Below, piece after piece: positions 24,513 to 35,400 of a DNA stretch of 64,000 nucleotides. Origin of the DNA: Cydia pomonella (taxonomy: Eukaryota; Arthropoda; Insecta; Lepidoptera; Tortricidae); assembly GCF_033807575.1 (NCBI RefSeq), contig NC_084704.1, positions 10,191,056 to 10,255,055 on the forward strand, in the 5' to 3' direction. Under the pieces are notes generated by a model. That model was not told where the DNA came from. It made no database searches and was given only the letters and a program-made list of their open reading frames with translations. Positions within the stretch are counted from its first letter, which is position 1; the number at the start of each line of letters is the position of its first letter. The position numbers and the translations under genes were made by a program.

Positions 24513-24630
24513 CCCTGACCATTTGGAGTTGGACTCAGGCGCATGTGTTAAACGTAAATATAAATACTTTCGTACATTCAAATATAATGGATGTTACCAT
24601 CATCGCTATCTAATTCTCATCAAACGTTAA
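24513..24630 (+). pseudogene. Possible decayed Kunitz-type inhibitor exon
   Basis: After a strong pyrimidine tract and acceptor (cgtttttttcag), one frame stays open to a TAA at 24628-24630. It reads DSGACVKRKYKYF followed by RTFKYNGC. DSGxC and F-x-Y-x-GC are the two best conserved blocks of Kunitz/BPTI domains. The segment between them is too short, the first and third cysteines are missing, and no conserved C-terminal Cys is present. It is therefore either a relic exon or a chance match. No partner exon was found. Confidence 0.3.
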
Positions 24631-25048
24631 TCTCATCTCACTTGACTTAAAAAAAAAATTAGTAAACAATATTGTAATTGCAGCTGTAATTAAAGTAAGG
24701 GTGAATGACAAACTGTCTATTCAGAAAAGATAAGGGAATGCTATGTAGCCGCAAATTCGACAGATTAAAGTAGATGCTGTACGAGTATAGCTACATTATA
24801 CTAAGTTGTCGCTGGTATCAGTAGGTAAACAGGTAATTCACGAGACGTGAGCAGGGTATGCTGGTATGGTATCCCTATACTCGGTAAATGTGATCGTCCA
24901 GCATCGTATTTAAGTGAAACAATGACACATTTTTCCTGTTTTTATTTAAGTCCTTTGAAGAAAAGATTTAATGTAACTAATAATGAGATACTGAAAATAA
25001 AACATCTTTAAGGTTATAATTTATAACCTTTGGCGGACACTTATTGGT

Positions 25049-25186
25049 ACGGTCACGTCTGAAAATATTGATACGAATAAAGTGCCAAAAATATGTATAC
25101 ACGACTTTATTGTCCATATTATATTAAGGTAGTGTATACATATTTTTGGCACTTTTTTCGTATCGATATTTTCAGACGTGACTGTA
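25049..25186. mobile_element. Short palindromic MITE
   Basis: The left arm 'acggtcacgtctgaaaatat' with 'gtgccaaaaatatgtataca' is mirrored by 'tgtatacatatttttggcac' and 'atattttcagacgtgactgt'. The arms are about 55 bp around a short AT-rich loop. It is similar in layout to 46134-46236. Confidence 0.8.
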
Positions 25187-25497
25187 CATGGAGAATGTAT
25201 TCCTTACCTCTACCTTCCATAATATCGGTATTTGGTGGAAGTATACTAATTGTAGCGTGCATATATGGTGCATGTGCATGTCAATTTTCTTTGTATTACG
25301 AGTAGATATTACTCATCAAAACACAATTTAATTGAATAACATATGCCACACCAGATATTCGTTATTTGTATATTACGAATACATAATTTGACCCATTAAA
25401 AAAAAATACAGTTTTGTCCCGTCGACCGCGATCACCGCATTTATTTCTCCCAGGCACTTCTCACATAGCTAATGTAATAATATCGTGTCTTCTAAAG

Positions 25498-26330
25498 GAA
25501 GGGGACCACTGCTCACTGGCACAGTCGTGTCTGCATGACGGCGCCGAGGCTCGCGGCGTCGACGGCGACGGCCGGACCATCCGCCTCTTCCTCGACGCCT
25601 GCGATCTGTACGAGTACAACTGCGACCATGGCACTAGTAGGATTCACCACATTATGACATAAATTAACTAATTGTATTGTTCTGTCAAGGTCGAGGACCG
25701 CTGTTCGCTAACGCACGACTGTGTGCATGATAGCATCACTGGGCCACAGTGCAATCCAGTCAACTTAACCAAACGAGCGTTTTTGTCTAATTTCCACGAA
25801 TATTTTCATATACTGTGATTTTATACAACGACGTACTGTGATATTTTATACAGAAATTATGATAAAGCCAATATTCTTATCAGGGTACACATATTTATTG
25901 CGATTATGGCGCAACGAGCAATTTGTCACCTATGTATACCAACTTACAGATAAGGTTGCCCTATATTTATTAACCGAGTTTGAGTTGGGAAAGGTTATAA
26001 ATCTTGGTTTTTTTGGTTATAAAAAGTCTTTTTAGTTAAAAGTTATTTGTTATATTAATAAGAGATTTTTTCACAGATTTCCAATTAATAACCATAACAA
26101 GCCCGTGTACAGAAGATGAAATTACGGAGAATACAGAAACTGTTACGGAAAATGCAGAAACGATACATAAACTGGACTCGGATCAGTGGACTCCTGACGC
26201 GGATGATTACAACCCTGTGCAACTCGATGATAACAATGTTGATGAAGAGGATCCAGACGATGTTCAAAAATTAGACTTAAAAGCAGGGTATTACAAAGGA
26301 CTTAAAAATAAGAACGCAATTCAAAACTGA
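25498..26330 (+). CDS. Divergent Kazal-like secreted protein, gene 2 (5' exon not found)
   Basis: Two coding exons: 25498-25636 and 26077-26330 (stop TGA), phase 1 junction, 254-nt terminal exon as in gene 1. The first encodes EGDHCSLAQSC, then a stretch with no cysteine where PVCG is expected (ARGVDGDGRT), then LFLDACDLYEYNCDH, which keeps the Kazal C-x6-C spacing. The second exon begins NFQLITITSPC and becomes strongly acidic (TENTETVTEN, DEEDPDD), unlike the basic tail of gene 1. With C3 lost, the C3-C6 disulphide of a Kazal fold could not form. A third, broken unit lies inside its intron at 25690-25818. An extracellular protease-inhibitor-like role is inferred from fold only. The signal-peptide exon was not identified. 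Confidence 0.66.
25690..25818 (+). pseudogene. Third Kazal-like exon, apparently degenerate
   Basis: It starts after 'tctgtcaag' exactly as the other two Kazal exons do, and reads VEDRCSLTHDCVHD, then GPQC, then TKRAFLSNFHEY before a TGA. It aligns with both neighbours and, unlike them, keeps a cysteine at the PVCG position. It has lost the C4 and C5 cysteines and the usual donor. It is either a dying exon within gene 2's intron or an alternative 3' end of that gene. The frame is unbroken over 42 codons. Confidence 0.5.
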
Positions 26331-27565
26331 TTAAGTGAGCGTTAATCGCAGTCTTTACCTGATAACAGCAAAGCTATAGAGAAGTTTTATGAATGTACAG
26401 TCAGCTGCAGAGAGAAGTGACCCCCCCCCCTCTCCCTACAGAGAATGGAAAATATTTAGAAGTGGAAAAACGTTTTCTCTTTTTGTATGGACGATCACGT
26501 GGTATACTTCCCTCTTAAGAGGAAAGGGGACAGCCGATTCTCCATACAAACGTGGTCCCCAGTTTCCTCTGTGGATATTACTACGTAATTTGGTCGGGTT
26601 ATTTGTTGCCCCTCCCCCATTTCATCTCTATATTATTATACCTCTATGGTTCATGTAATCCCTTAGCCTACCAAGCACAACCGGGGAGATTAGGAACTAT
26701 TATTTAAAGCTGAAAGCTGGTCACTTTTGCAATAGTTCTGCCATAAGAGATTTTCCTCCTTTTGATTCCACACTCCATACTTGCCATCACACTTAAAACA
26801 AAAACGCATCTCTAATACAGTGTGTAAATCTAATACGATACATTAAACCAGACATAGAACTCATTAGTGTAATCATTAATTAAGATGTTTTTTAAGTTAC
26901 ACTTAACTGTGACCGCATAATTAATTTTTTAAAAATTTATCAGCAGCAATGTACTGGAAACGTGGTTGCGGTACCAGAATATCTATTCGAAACAATTACT
27001 ACGCATTTACAAACTTACCTAATATCTGCAGGAACAATCACATGTTAGTATTGCACTACGTTTAATGTTTTATGGTTATTTTGGTAGACAGACTGCTACT
27101 AGGCATGTTAAAGCTATTAAATGTTATTAATTTATCATTTTTATCAACAAAGAACTGACTTCATCTACTCCAGACTATTACCATTAAAAAAAATCATACA
27201 TGATGTGATAAAAAAAATCTATTAACATTTCCTTTAACAGTTTCTTAAATATATCTATAAATGTAGGCCGTGGAAAATAAACAATAACTTCTCGCCATGT
27301 TTCATATGCAATATGCATGCCAAGTTTCGTGCTTTCTGCCGGATGGGACCATACCTCCATACTAAATCGAGCTAAGGAGCCGCACTACTAGTTGCTACAG
27401 CACCATCTCTCGGTTATATGTTTAATTAATTGTCCAGTTACCTAAACGAATAAGAGGTCGGTATTTGCAGTATCGCTTTACCGCTGAGATAGCGTACCAC
27501 GTGGCTTGAGAGTTCCAGCAAATGACATCAGATGCCACTATTACGGCTGCGGTTTATTGGCTACG

Positions 27566-27847
27566 TGCGAAGTGTATCGGCCCGATTCGAAGAATGATTA
27601 ATACGCGTTCAAGATCTTGGAAAGATCTTTAAAATATCGATAACTAAACGATATGTCAAAATTGACGTTTATTTCGATTCCGCTGTGATCCCAATAAGAT
27701 CTATCTACAATATTTCTAACGTCAAAGTGACATTGGTTGCCCGAATCGAGCTGCTTCTGTCAATTATACGACATACAAACGATATCTAAATGAGAACTTA
27801 TCTAAACCAGAACTTATCGTATCTCATTCTTTGAATCGGGCCGTATA
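27566..27847. mobile_element. Inverted-repeat (MITE-like) element
   Basis: The left end 'tatcggcccgattcgaagaa' and the right end 'ttctttgaatcgggccgtat' are inverted repeats. The interior is non-coding, with paired 'gatcttggaaagatctt'-like sequence. The terminal GGCCCGATTC motif is one I recognise from other lepidopteran sequences, without a formal family name. Confidence 0.65.
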
Positions 27848-28242
27848 GCGTAAAGCTGTCGCAGCGCATGCCGTGGCAAAATTTGGCACTAACAAAGCAC
27901 TAATTTCGTACAATTTTTTAATTTACGAAAACTCCTAAGATATTAATTTCTATTTATATGGTGTAAGGTACCGTTGTAATTTGTATGAAATGCTTAATAT
28001 ACTGTATTCATGTAAATAGCTTTGCAAATACTTACCACATATTATGTGATCTTATTCTAGTTGTTAAGAATGGGTATAGTAAGTTTCCCTTAAAAGATAG
28101 ACATATACCATTCGAGGACTTTTTTGTAGACCAAAGAAAGAAAGAAAGAGAGATAACCTTACCGTACATTGTGTTGTTATAGCTTTAACGGATTAGGCAG
28201 CGTTTTCGATTAAACCTCCTAGACAGCGTGATTTTATTTTTA

Positions 28243-28516
28243 TGGATTGTCAATGAAAATTTTGTAGCCCCAGTTTTATCCATCTTACCGGGCATCGACT
28301 AAAGGATGTGGCGTCATCGCGAAAACGATGCCGCCATACCTTTGCTTTTGATCTTTTAGATGGCGCCACTTTTTGATATTTAACAAATTTTAGACATACG
28401 TGTATCAGTGAAAGAATAAGGATCAAAGTCAAATAGCTTAAAGTTTTAATCATGTGTCGAAAGATTGCAGTAAGTTTATTGTGGCTACAAAATTTTCTTT
28501 GACAATCCACCTCAGT
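28243..28516. mobile_element. Truncated family T inverted-repeat element
   Basis: The right half matches 12881-13264 ('gaataaggatcaaagtcaaa', 'catgtgtcgaaaga', 'tctttgacaatcc'). The left arm is short. The open frame 28250-28510 is within it and is not a gene. Confidence 0.65.
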
Positions 28517-28560
28517 TTCAAATTCTCTTTATCCATACGTATACAGTTGGCAGTAAAACG

Positions 28561-29025
28561 TTTTTTTTTTATGTAAAGATAGGCAGGCGTTTGACCACGA
28601 TCTCACCTGATGGTAAGTGATGATGCAGTCTACGGTGGAGCACGCTTACCTATGAGATACCTATTTACCCTAGCCTTGAAGAGACCAAGATTGTACTCAT
28701 GCGGAAACACAGACTCGGGCAGGGCATTCCACTCCTTGGCAGTTCGCATAAGGAATGTTGAAGCAAAACGCTTCGTGCGTATTTGTGGAATACCTACCAT
28801 GAAGCGATGCCGGAGTGCCGATTGTCTGGTAGTCCGATGGTGAAATGGGGACGGAGGAATAAGGTTGTGCAGTTCCTCGGCACACTCACCGAAATGTATC
28901 CTGTAAAAGATCGTTAGGCTGGCAACCTTGCGACGATGCTCCAGGCTTTGGAGTCGAGCATTCGTCAGATCGTCATCATTAATGATTCTCTTGGCTTTCC
29001 TCTCGACTGACTTGAGCATAAAGCA
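28561..29025 (-). mobile_element. 5'-truncated LINE, C-terminal end of the reverse-transcriptase ORF
   Basis: On the minus strand a 129-codon uninterrupted frame (to a stop at 28630) carries LQSLEHRRKVASLTIFYRIH, GECAEELHNL, RHRFMVGIP and EWNALPESVFP. This is the characteristic C-terminal region of insect jockey/CR1-like non-LTR reverse transcriptases. The short 3' UTR contains 'cttaccatcaggtgagatcg' and ends in a poly-A run (poly-T 28561-28571 on the plus strand). The body is missing, as expected for incomplete target-primed reverse transcription. The intact frame and preserved A tail suggest a fairly recent insertion. Confidence 0.85.
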
Positions 29026-29799
29026 TAAAATAACATTTTACATATGAACTTCTATTCCAACTCTAAATGAGATATGTTCAATTGTTATTTACACCCAAAA
29101 AGAGCGCTTGCTTGCATGAAGAAAATCATCACGCACCTAGAATGATTTTAAACTTATTTATTAATTAGTCGGTCAGAAAACAGATCTGAGACTTTTGGTA
29201 GAGGGGAAAGAATATGGAAGGCTACTGGCCTACTGTCCTGTTAATTAAGCACATCGCAATCTTGTGATCACAAAGTCTAAGCAAACTTTTAGTCACTTAT
29301 TAATCACTGTTAAGAATAGTGTGCACATTAAAAAAGGTACAAAAGGAGGTGATAAGGTAGTAAATTAGCCAATCAAACGGTCTTTCGTATCAATAATATA
29401 ATAACTCAGTTTATAGCTTACGTAGAATATCTAAGGCAATGAGGACCGAGGACGAAGGCGATGCTATAACCACGACAATGACCCTAATTGGCGACCTTTA
29501 CATAAACTATATCCTTAATATCTAATCTAAGTTGAGTAGGTAGTAATATCTCGTAGATATATGTAGGTATGTAGCGGCAATTGTGGCAACATCATTTACG
29601 TAAAATGAGACAAATCGTTGACAAACGAATTCGTGACTAATTTTTGACGATGTCATAAACCACGTACCTATGTAGTAATTACTTTCTTAGTTACATGGTA
29701 TAATGTAAAACTGTTATTTTTTCAGTACACGTAGGTAAATTGTGTATTGAAAAACATTCTTACAATTCGTCTAATATATAAATATGAAGCGGATACTGT

Positions 29800-30145
29800 A
29801 TCCTATAGAAGCGCTGGTGGCCTAGGAGTAAAAGCGTGCGACTTTCAATCCGTAGGTCGTGGGTTCAAACCCCGGCTCGTACCAATGAGTTTTTCGGAAT
29901 CTATGTACGAAATATCATTTGATATTTACCGATCGCTTTTCGGTGAAGGAAAACATCGTAAGGAAACCGGACTAATCCCAATAAGGCCTAGTTTACCCTC
30001 TGGGTTGAAAGGTCAAATGGCACTCGGTTTCGTAAAAACTAGTGCCGACGCCAATTCTGGGGATTAGTTGTCAAGCGGACCTCAGGCTCCCGTGAGCCGT
30101 GGCAAAATGCCGGGACAACGCGAGGAAGAAGAAGATACTGTATCC
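29800..30145 (+). mobile_element. tRNA-derived SINE (family S), complete
   Basis: The head is tRNA-like ('gtggcctaggagtaaaagcg', B box gggttcaaaccccgg). The body reads 'gtaccaatgagtttttcgg', 'tttgatatttaccgatcgc' and 'ggtgaaggaaaacatcgtaa', and the tail ends 'gccgggacaacgcgaggaag'. The open frame 29747-30067 is wholly SINE. It is the best-preserved copy of the family in the window. Confidence 0.85.
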
Positions 30146-31844
30146 TATGACCATTTGATACACTTCAGAGGTCACGACTGCCGCAGTGAATCATCAGGTG
30201 GTCTAGCAACCTTAGGTACTAGCCACGAATATCACAATATTACACGCAATATTTTTACTTTTAATTTGCACTTTTCATAATAGGGCCATGGCTTTAGCGG
30301 GTATTAATAGCAGGCTGCATTAAATAGGCTTCACTTAGATTGTATATTTGTCGTTAAATACAGATGACATGAGTAAACTCTAAAATAAGTTTTTGGCAAA
30401 AAAAAATACTTTTAGTACAAGCTTTTATTGCTGACTTTACTTTTCTTTCCACAGGCACCTAATACTTATCGACATAATTCTAACAACCCCAAACACAATT
30501 AGTTTGTGTTGTTTTATCACAGAGTTCCCATGGCCACCTTCTGTCTCCATCATGTGATCAGCTGTCATCGTAATATTACATTGTGTATGCAAACTTTCTG
30601 CTCAATTGGAAATCAGGGAGTGGGTCTCTAGCTTCCATGATTTGACCCACTCTAACTAACAGGGCACGTTAAATAAAAGCTTGTAAAAAAATAACACAAA
30701 CAACAACGATCTATGCCTTTTTATCCGCAGGAAGCTTCTTCCTTTTTACATTTTTTGCACATACTTGAAACCTTAATTAATCCTTAATTGGATCACAATA
30801 TATTTGGTCCCTTTTCCTTGAAGGCAGTGTTTAAATTCCTTTAAATTATCAATTCTACTTAATTTATTGTTCTTTACTGAGCTCTACGACTAATACAGTC
30901 TGATTGCCCGTCATTCTGTTTATAATCTTAATCACGCAGTGAGTAAGTAACATTTCAAGACATTGTTAACACATTTATTGTTTTAATTGTTTAGTTGTTA
31001 CTCATCCCACAGCAAATTTACAAAGGAATTTGCTCTCTGTAAATCTGACTAGGTAATCATTCGTTTTGCATCCTCTCATCAAATACCCGCAAAAATTTAA
31101 GTAGAGTAGCAAGAGTTTGAAATAATCGCAGGTACCCACTTTCAATATTAATCTGAAGAATGCAGTTTAGTATTATTTTTGCTTGGTTGATCGAACTGTC
31201 AAACCGAGAGTTTTGACGTCATCAGAATCTTCAACTTTTCGACGACGTTTCGACTTGGGTCACGTGACGTGTGTTAAAAGATATTTTAAATTCAATATTT
31301 ACAAAAATATGCTTATTAGAGGTCCACTAAAGGTAGTTTAACGTGGTTTTATAATCCATAAGAATTTATTGGGATACAAATCTGCTCTAAGATTTGTAGA
31401 TGGAAACAGCCCTATTGGCATATAATGATCTACTGAGCGCTGACAACCTGCATATTACAACAATGTGTGATAATGAAAAGAACAAGCATCCGTGGGTGAA
31501 ACATCTCGTACATGTGTGATATATTATACCATAACAATTGGGGGAACCCGTTGTACCGACGACAGTTGTTTAATTTGGATGTACCTACCTTAGACATATC
31601 CCAGCGTCGTCGCCAAGGAACCAAGGACACCCCATTAAGCCTCTAACATACATTTTATAAAATTAAACATTTATCACTATATAGGCGACAGAACAGCGCA
31701 CGGCGTGGCTCCTTTAAATTCTCTGTCTGATTCAGCAGTTTACCCCGGAACCTCCGAAACACGGCACGGGGTTCGCCCCCTTCAGTCAGGTGTCGGTGCA
31801 CTCTATGGTCTCCTGCAGCGGCCGTGGCATGTGCACCAAAATAT

Positions 31845-31905
31845 TTAATAGTAGCATGAGAGGAGGCCTGTGCTCATCAGTGGAACGTGTACAGGCAAAA
31901 AAAAA
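31845..31905 (+). mobile_element. SINE 3'-tail fragment
   Basis: The string 'catgagaggaggcctgtgc' with 'cagtggaacgtgtacaggc' and an A run matches the tail of the SINE at 48885-49190. The head is absent. Confidence 0.55.
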
Positions 31906-32497
31906 ACAAGAACACGATCTTGTTTAGTCCCTTACAATTTTATTGCAAATCCAGTGGCGCGGAAGCGTCTGGGTATTTTCTGAAAAATGTGTAGCTATAA
32001 CAACGCAGACATGTAAGTGTACAATCTATAAATACATTAAATTAGCTCTTGTGAAAATAAACTCCAACCATTTCTTGTAAAAATTACAATATTACATATT
32101 TATCATCCGACATGCTATTGTATAAACAACGCTTTCAGATGAATGGGTAAATTTCCCATCTATAGGTATTTTTCACTAGTTAGGTATAATATCTTGATTG
32201 TATACATTTAACACTGACTAACAGTAGTGAAACAACAACATCAACATATTTAATCGTATGGTTCAGCGTAAACCTTCATTCGAACGTCGCCGGGCTACGG
32301 TGAACGCTTGTCTTGCTCGCGTTCAATCTAAAATCAATCTTTTCTACCTTCAAATTTTAACAACAATGACAGAGTGTTTCATATTTATTAACACATTTGG
32401 GGTGATTCTACTTTGACTCTAATGAATCATTGGATATTAAAAGTATTATTTATCATTTTAAACAGTCAAATATATTGTTAATTGATTGTGAATTACA

Positions 32498-35400
32498 ATG
32501 GTGCACAAGTTTAAAATTGAATCTGCGGAAGGACCGGCCATAAGTCGATTGAGATCAGTCACATCGCAGGTATTAGTTGGCTTATTGTTTATTTATGTTG
32601 AGTGATACTTATCAAATTTTCTTGTCAAAAACCTAAACAATCGTGTTTTGATTTATGAGTGGTCATGAAGTTATCCATTGTATGAGATAAACTTTAGGAA
32701 TCATGCCCAATTCACATCTATTCCAATAGCATTCCAGTCCGGTCATAATAGTTTTATTATGAAAGAGAGTATGTTCAGTAGCTCCCTGTGTTAGAGAGAA
32801 CGGCCTTATCGAGAAAGCAATAAAACTACTATTAAAAATCGTGCAGTCCGTTGTTACGGTTGATTGCGTAACTTTACTGTACTCGTATATTACATTCCAT
32901 AGGGTTTGCATGCCTAAAACTTAATATGACCTAATGACTCTATAGTACATTGGAAACGAGGGTGTTAATTCCCGACAGTCGCAGCCTGGAGGGAATGAAA
33001 GACCCGAGCTTGCAATATTCTTACCGCCGGAGTGAAAAACACAATGTTTACACTTGCGAAAAAAAAAAAACTAAATATTCATCGAAATAATTCTTTAATA
33101 CGATGACATTTCAAACATTCGTCCGCCACATTGTCATTTTTTGACGGGTTAGGCATCGAGAGCACAGACCCATCTGGCATTCAGCCATGATTGAAAAATG
33201 TGTAATAATAATATTTCAAACCGCTTTTAAATTAAATATTTATAAACATACACAAAAAATATAAACGTCAGCATTTTAAAAGTTAAACTCTATATCTACT
33301 TGGTTCGTAGGAATTAGTGACATAATTAAAAAAAAGCTGTAGGTCACGAGTGACCTGTAGCTTTTTTTCACATTCCATAACTCCTTTGGGCATAGATACA
33401 GGCATAATATAGTTTACTAGTGCGAAAATTAGCATATTACGTTAGCTGGTATCTATATACCGAATGACCGAGTATAGTATACCTATTTAAGGTTGTTTGT
33501 TTAAACGACAATACTTTATGGATTTCCCTAGTAATAATTACCTAATATAGTTAATAATAGGCGGGAGATCTAACTCAAAATTTAAGTAATAGATAAACTA
33601 AATATATCCTATACTTATAATAACGGGAATCAACTTGAAAACAAAAAAAAATGTTTCACTCGGCCGCAAATTTGTTTATCCCTCGTTGAGACCCTCGCAA
33701 GTCTCGAAACTCAACGCCCAAGATTACTCGGTTATCAATATTAGCACTAGGGGTGAAACAAAAATCTTGTGCCCAAAGAGTGAATCTGTATGCGCCATGA
33801 ATTTTACGGCACTTACGACGTTTTGGTAGCGTGATACAGGTTACGATTCCGACAATTTCATTGTTTGGTATGGCTTCTCCAGAGTAATAATAAGTCAATG
33901 ATGAACAGTAATAAAATTTATAAAATTGTAATGAGCACATTTCATACGACATACCACTCATTAGATTCAGATAAACTTGCTGGCACACAAGCTGCGGTGG
34001 TATTTATTATACTTAGGTACCTATGCTTTTATTTAGTAATTAAGCAATTGTTAAACGTCTTTATACTTAGCTACGCGGTTTCTAGGTTCACGGCGTGACC
34101 TACCGTCTTCAGTAAAAGTTGTTTAAAGTACCTAATCCGTTTCTATTCACAATTGAGCAATATACTCGTATGTCACAGTAAAACCCTCTTTTTAGTGAAA
34201 AAGCGTTTTTCTTAGTTAAAACCTGTTTTCCGTATCGCCTCAGTGAAAACGCATTTTAACTAGTTAACACAAGTTTTCCGTAAGGCCTCGGTCAAAACTA
34301 CTTTTAACTGGGAGTTTTAGTCATAACAAATTCTCATGAACTCCCTTGGTAAAACTAGTTTTCACTAATTATTCAAAATTTAGTTAAAACGTAATAACAA
34401 CATTGTAATGAATTTCCAGGTCGTAGCATGCATGTCTCCAAATCTGCTGCTGCTGGACCTGGGTATGGCTATCAGCTTCTCAACTATCGCAGTGCCTGAT
34501 CTTCTGAACGCTTCTGAAGGCCTTTCTTTAGATGAACGACAGGCTTCATGGTTCGGTAAGTTTTCGAGGGCACGTTGTTATGCTTCTTATAACAAATTAC
34601 GGGACTTAGCTGTACCTGTACCCACTTAATTAAATATTGATGGTAACTTTTGGCCTTGCCTTCAAAGTTAAGCTAAATGCTAAGTGCCGGTCAATCATTG
34701 AACCATTCCAATAGTGAATTTCAATCAACAACAACAAGGCACCTACCATTTATAACTAGCAATTCTCCCCAAACTGAGATCTCGCATTAAATAACGATTA
34801 ACTATATTCGTCATAACCAGGTTTATTGATTATTTTTACCGATATCAATAAAACAAAATTTGGTCAAGTACCACATTATCTAATAATTACCCGACAGCCC
34901 AACGCAAAGAAGGGTAATATGAAATTATATTATCGAAACTATAGGTCCATGGTGTCCCAGCGCACACAAGTTTTTTTCAGAAATCGCGAGGCGTCTGGTT
35001 GTCCTAACTGGTGACCGAAGTGCTGGCGGCTTCCTCGCACAGCGTATTAGTATTGCAATACAACGAGAAAATGCCGCCAGCATTCTTGGTACAATGCCTC
35101 AAGGGCCTATTTTAGATTTAAGCTAGTTATAGTTGGTTATAGTAATCCTCTGTATATATCCATTATGAAATTATTAGAGTGAAGTTTTTATGATTTTAAT
35201 TTTATCAATGCGCTCTTATTCTAGTTAACAAGACTTCCTCAAACGGCAAACAAGCAGATCTTGATCTTTGTTTGAAGAATTATTTAGTGAACTTGGCTAG
35301 AACTGGTTTTGCCTCGATCATGGAATCATTAGCCGGAAAGCAAACAGGAACTATTTAGAATTAGAGAAATGTCGACCATGAACTTTACTCGCATGTTATC

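Larger units (their letters stand above)
20980..25497. other. Intergenic or 5' region of the second Kazal-like gene
   Basis: It contains a LINE 3'-tail fragment (21430-21515), a fold-back element with a 40-bp tandem array (21651-22062), a tRNA-derived repeat (22640-22745), a partial fold-back copy (24046-24160), a possible decayed Kunitz exon (24513-24630) and a short palindromic MITE (25049-25186). Nothing further was recognised in the AT-rich stretches, notably 22750-24040. Confidence 0.4.
26331..32497. other. Intergenic, repeat-rich, upstream of transporter B
   Basis: No gene was recognised. It contains a C-rich and fold-back-like stretch at about 26400-26640 related to 57640-58001, an inverted-repeat element (27566-27847), a truncated family T element (28243-28516), a LINE fragment (28561-29025), a complete SINE (29800-30145) and a SINE tail piece near 31850-31905. 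The stretches 26660-27560, 29030-29790 and 30150-31840 show nothing I can name. Confidence 0.4.

Noticed and set aside
25195..25305. Signal-peptide-like frame MYSLPLPSIISVFGGSILIV just upstream of the second Kazal-like gene
   Set aside because: It is hydrophobic and well placed, but no good donor in the needed phase was found before the stop, and it directly abuts a MITE. Kept only as a candidate first exon.
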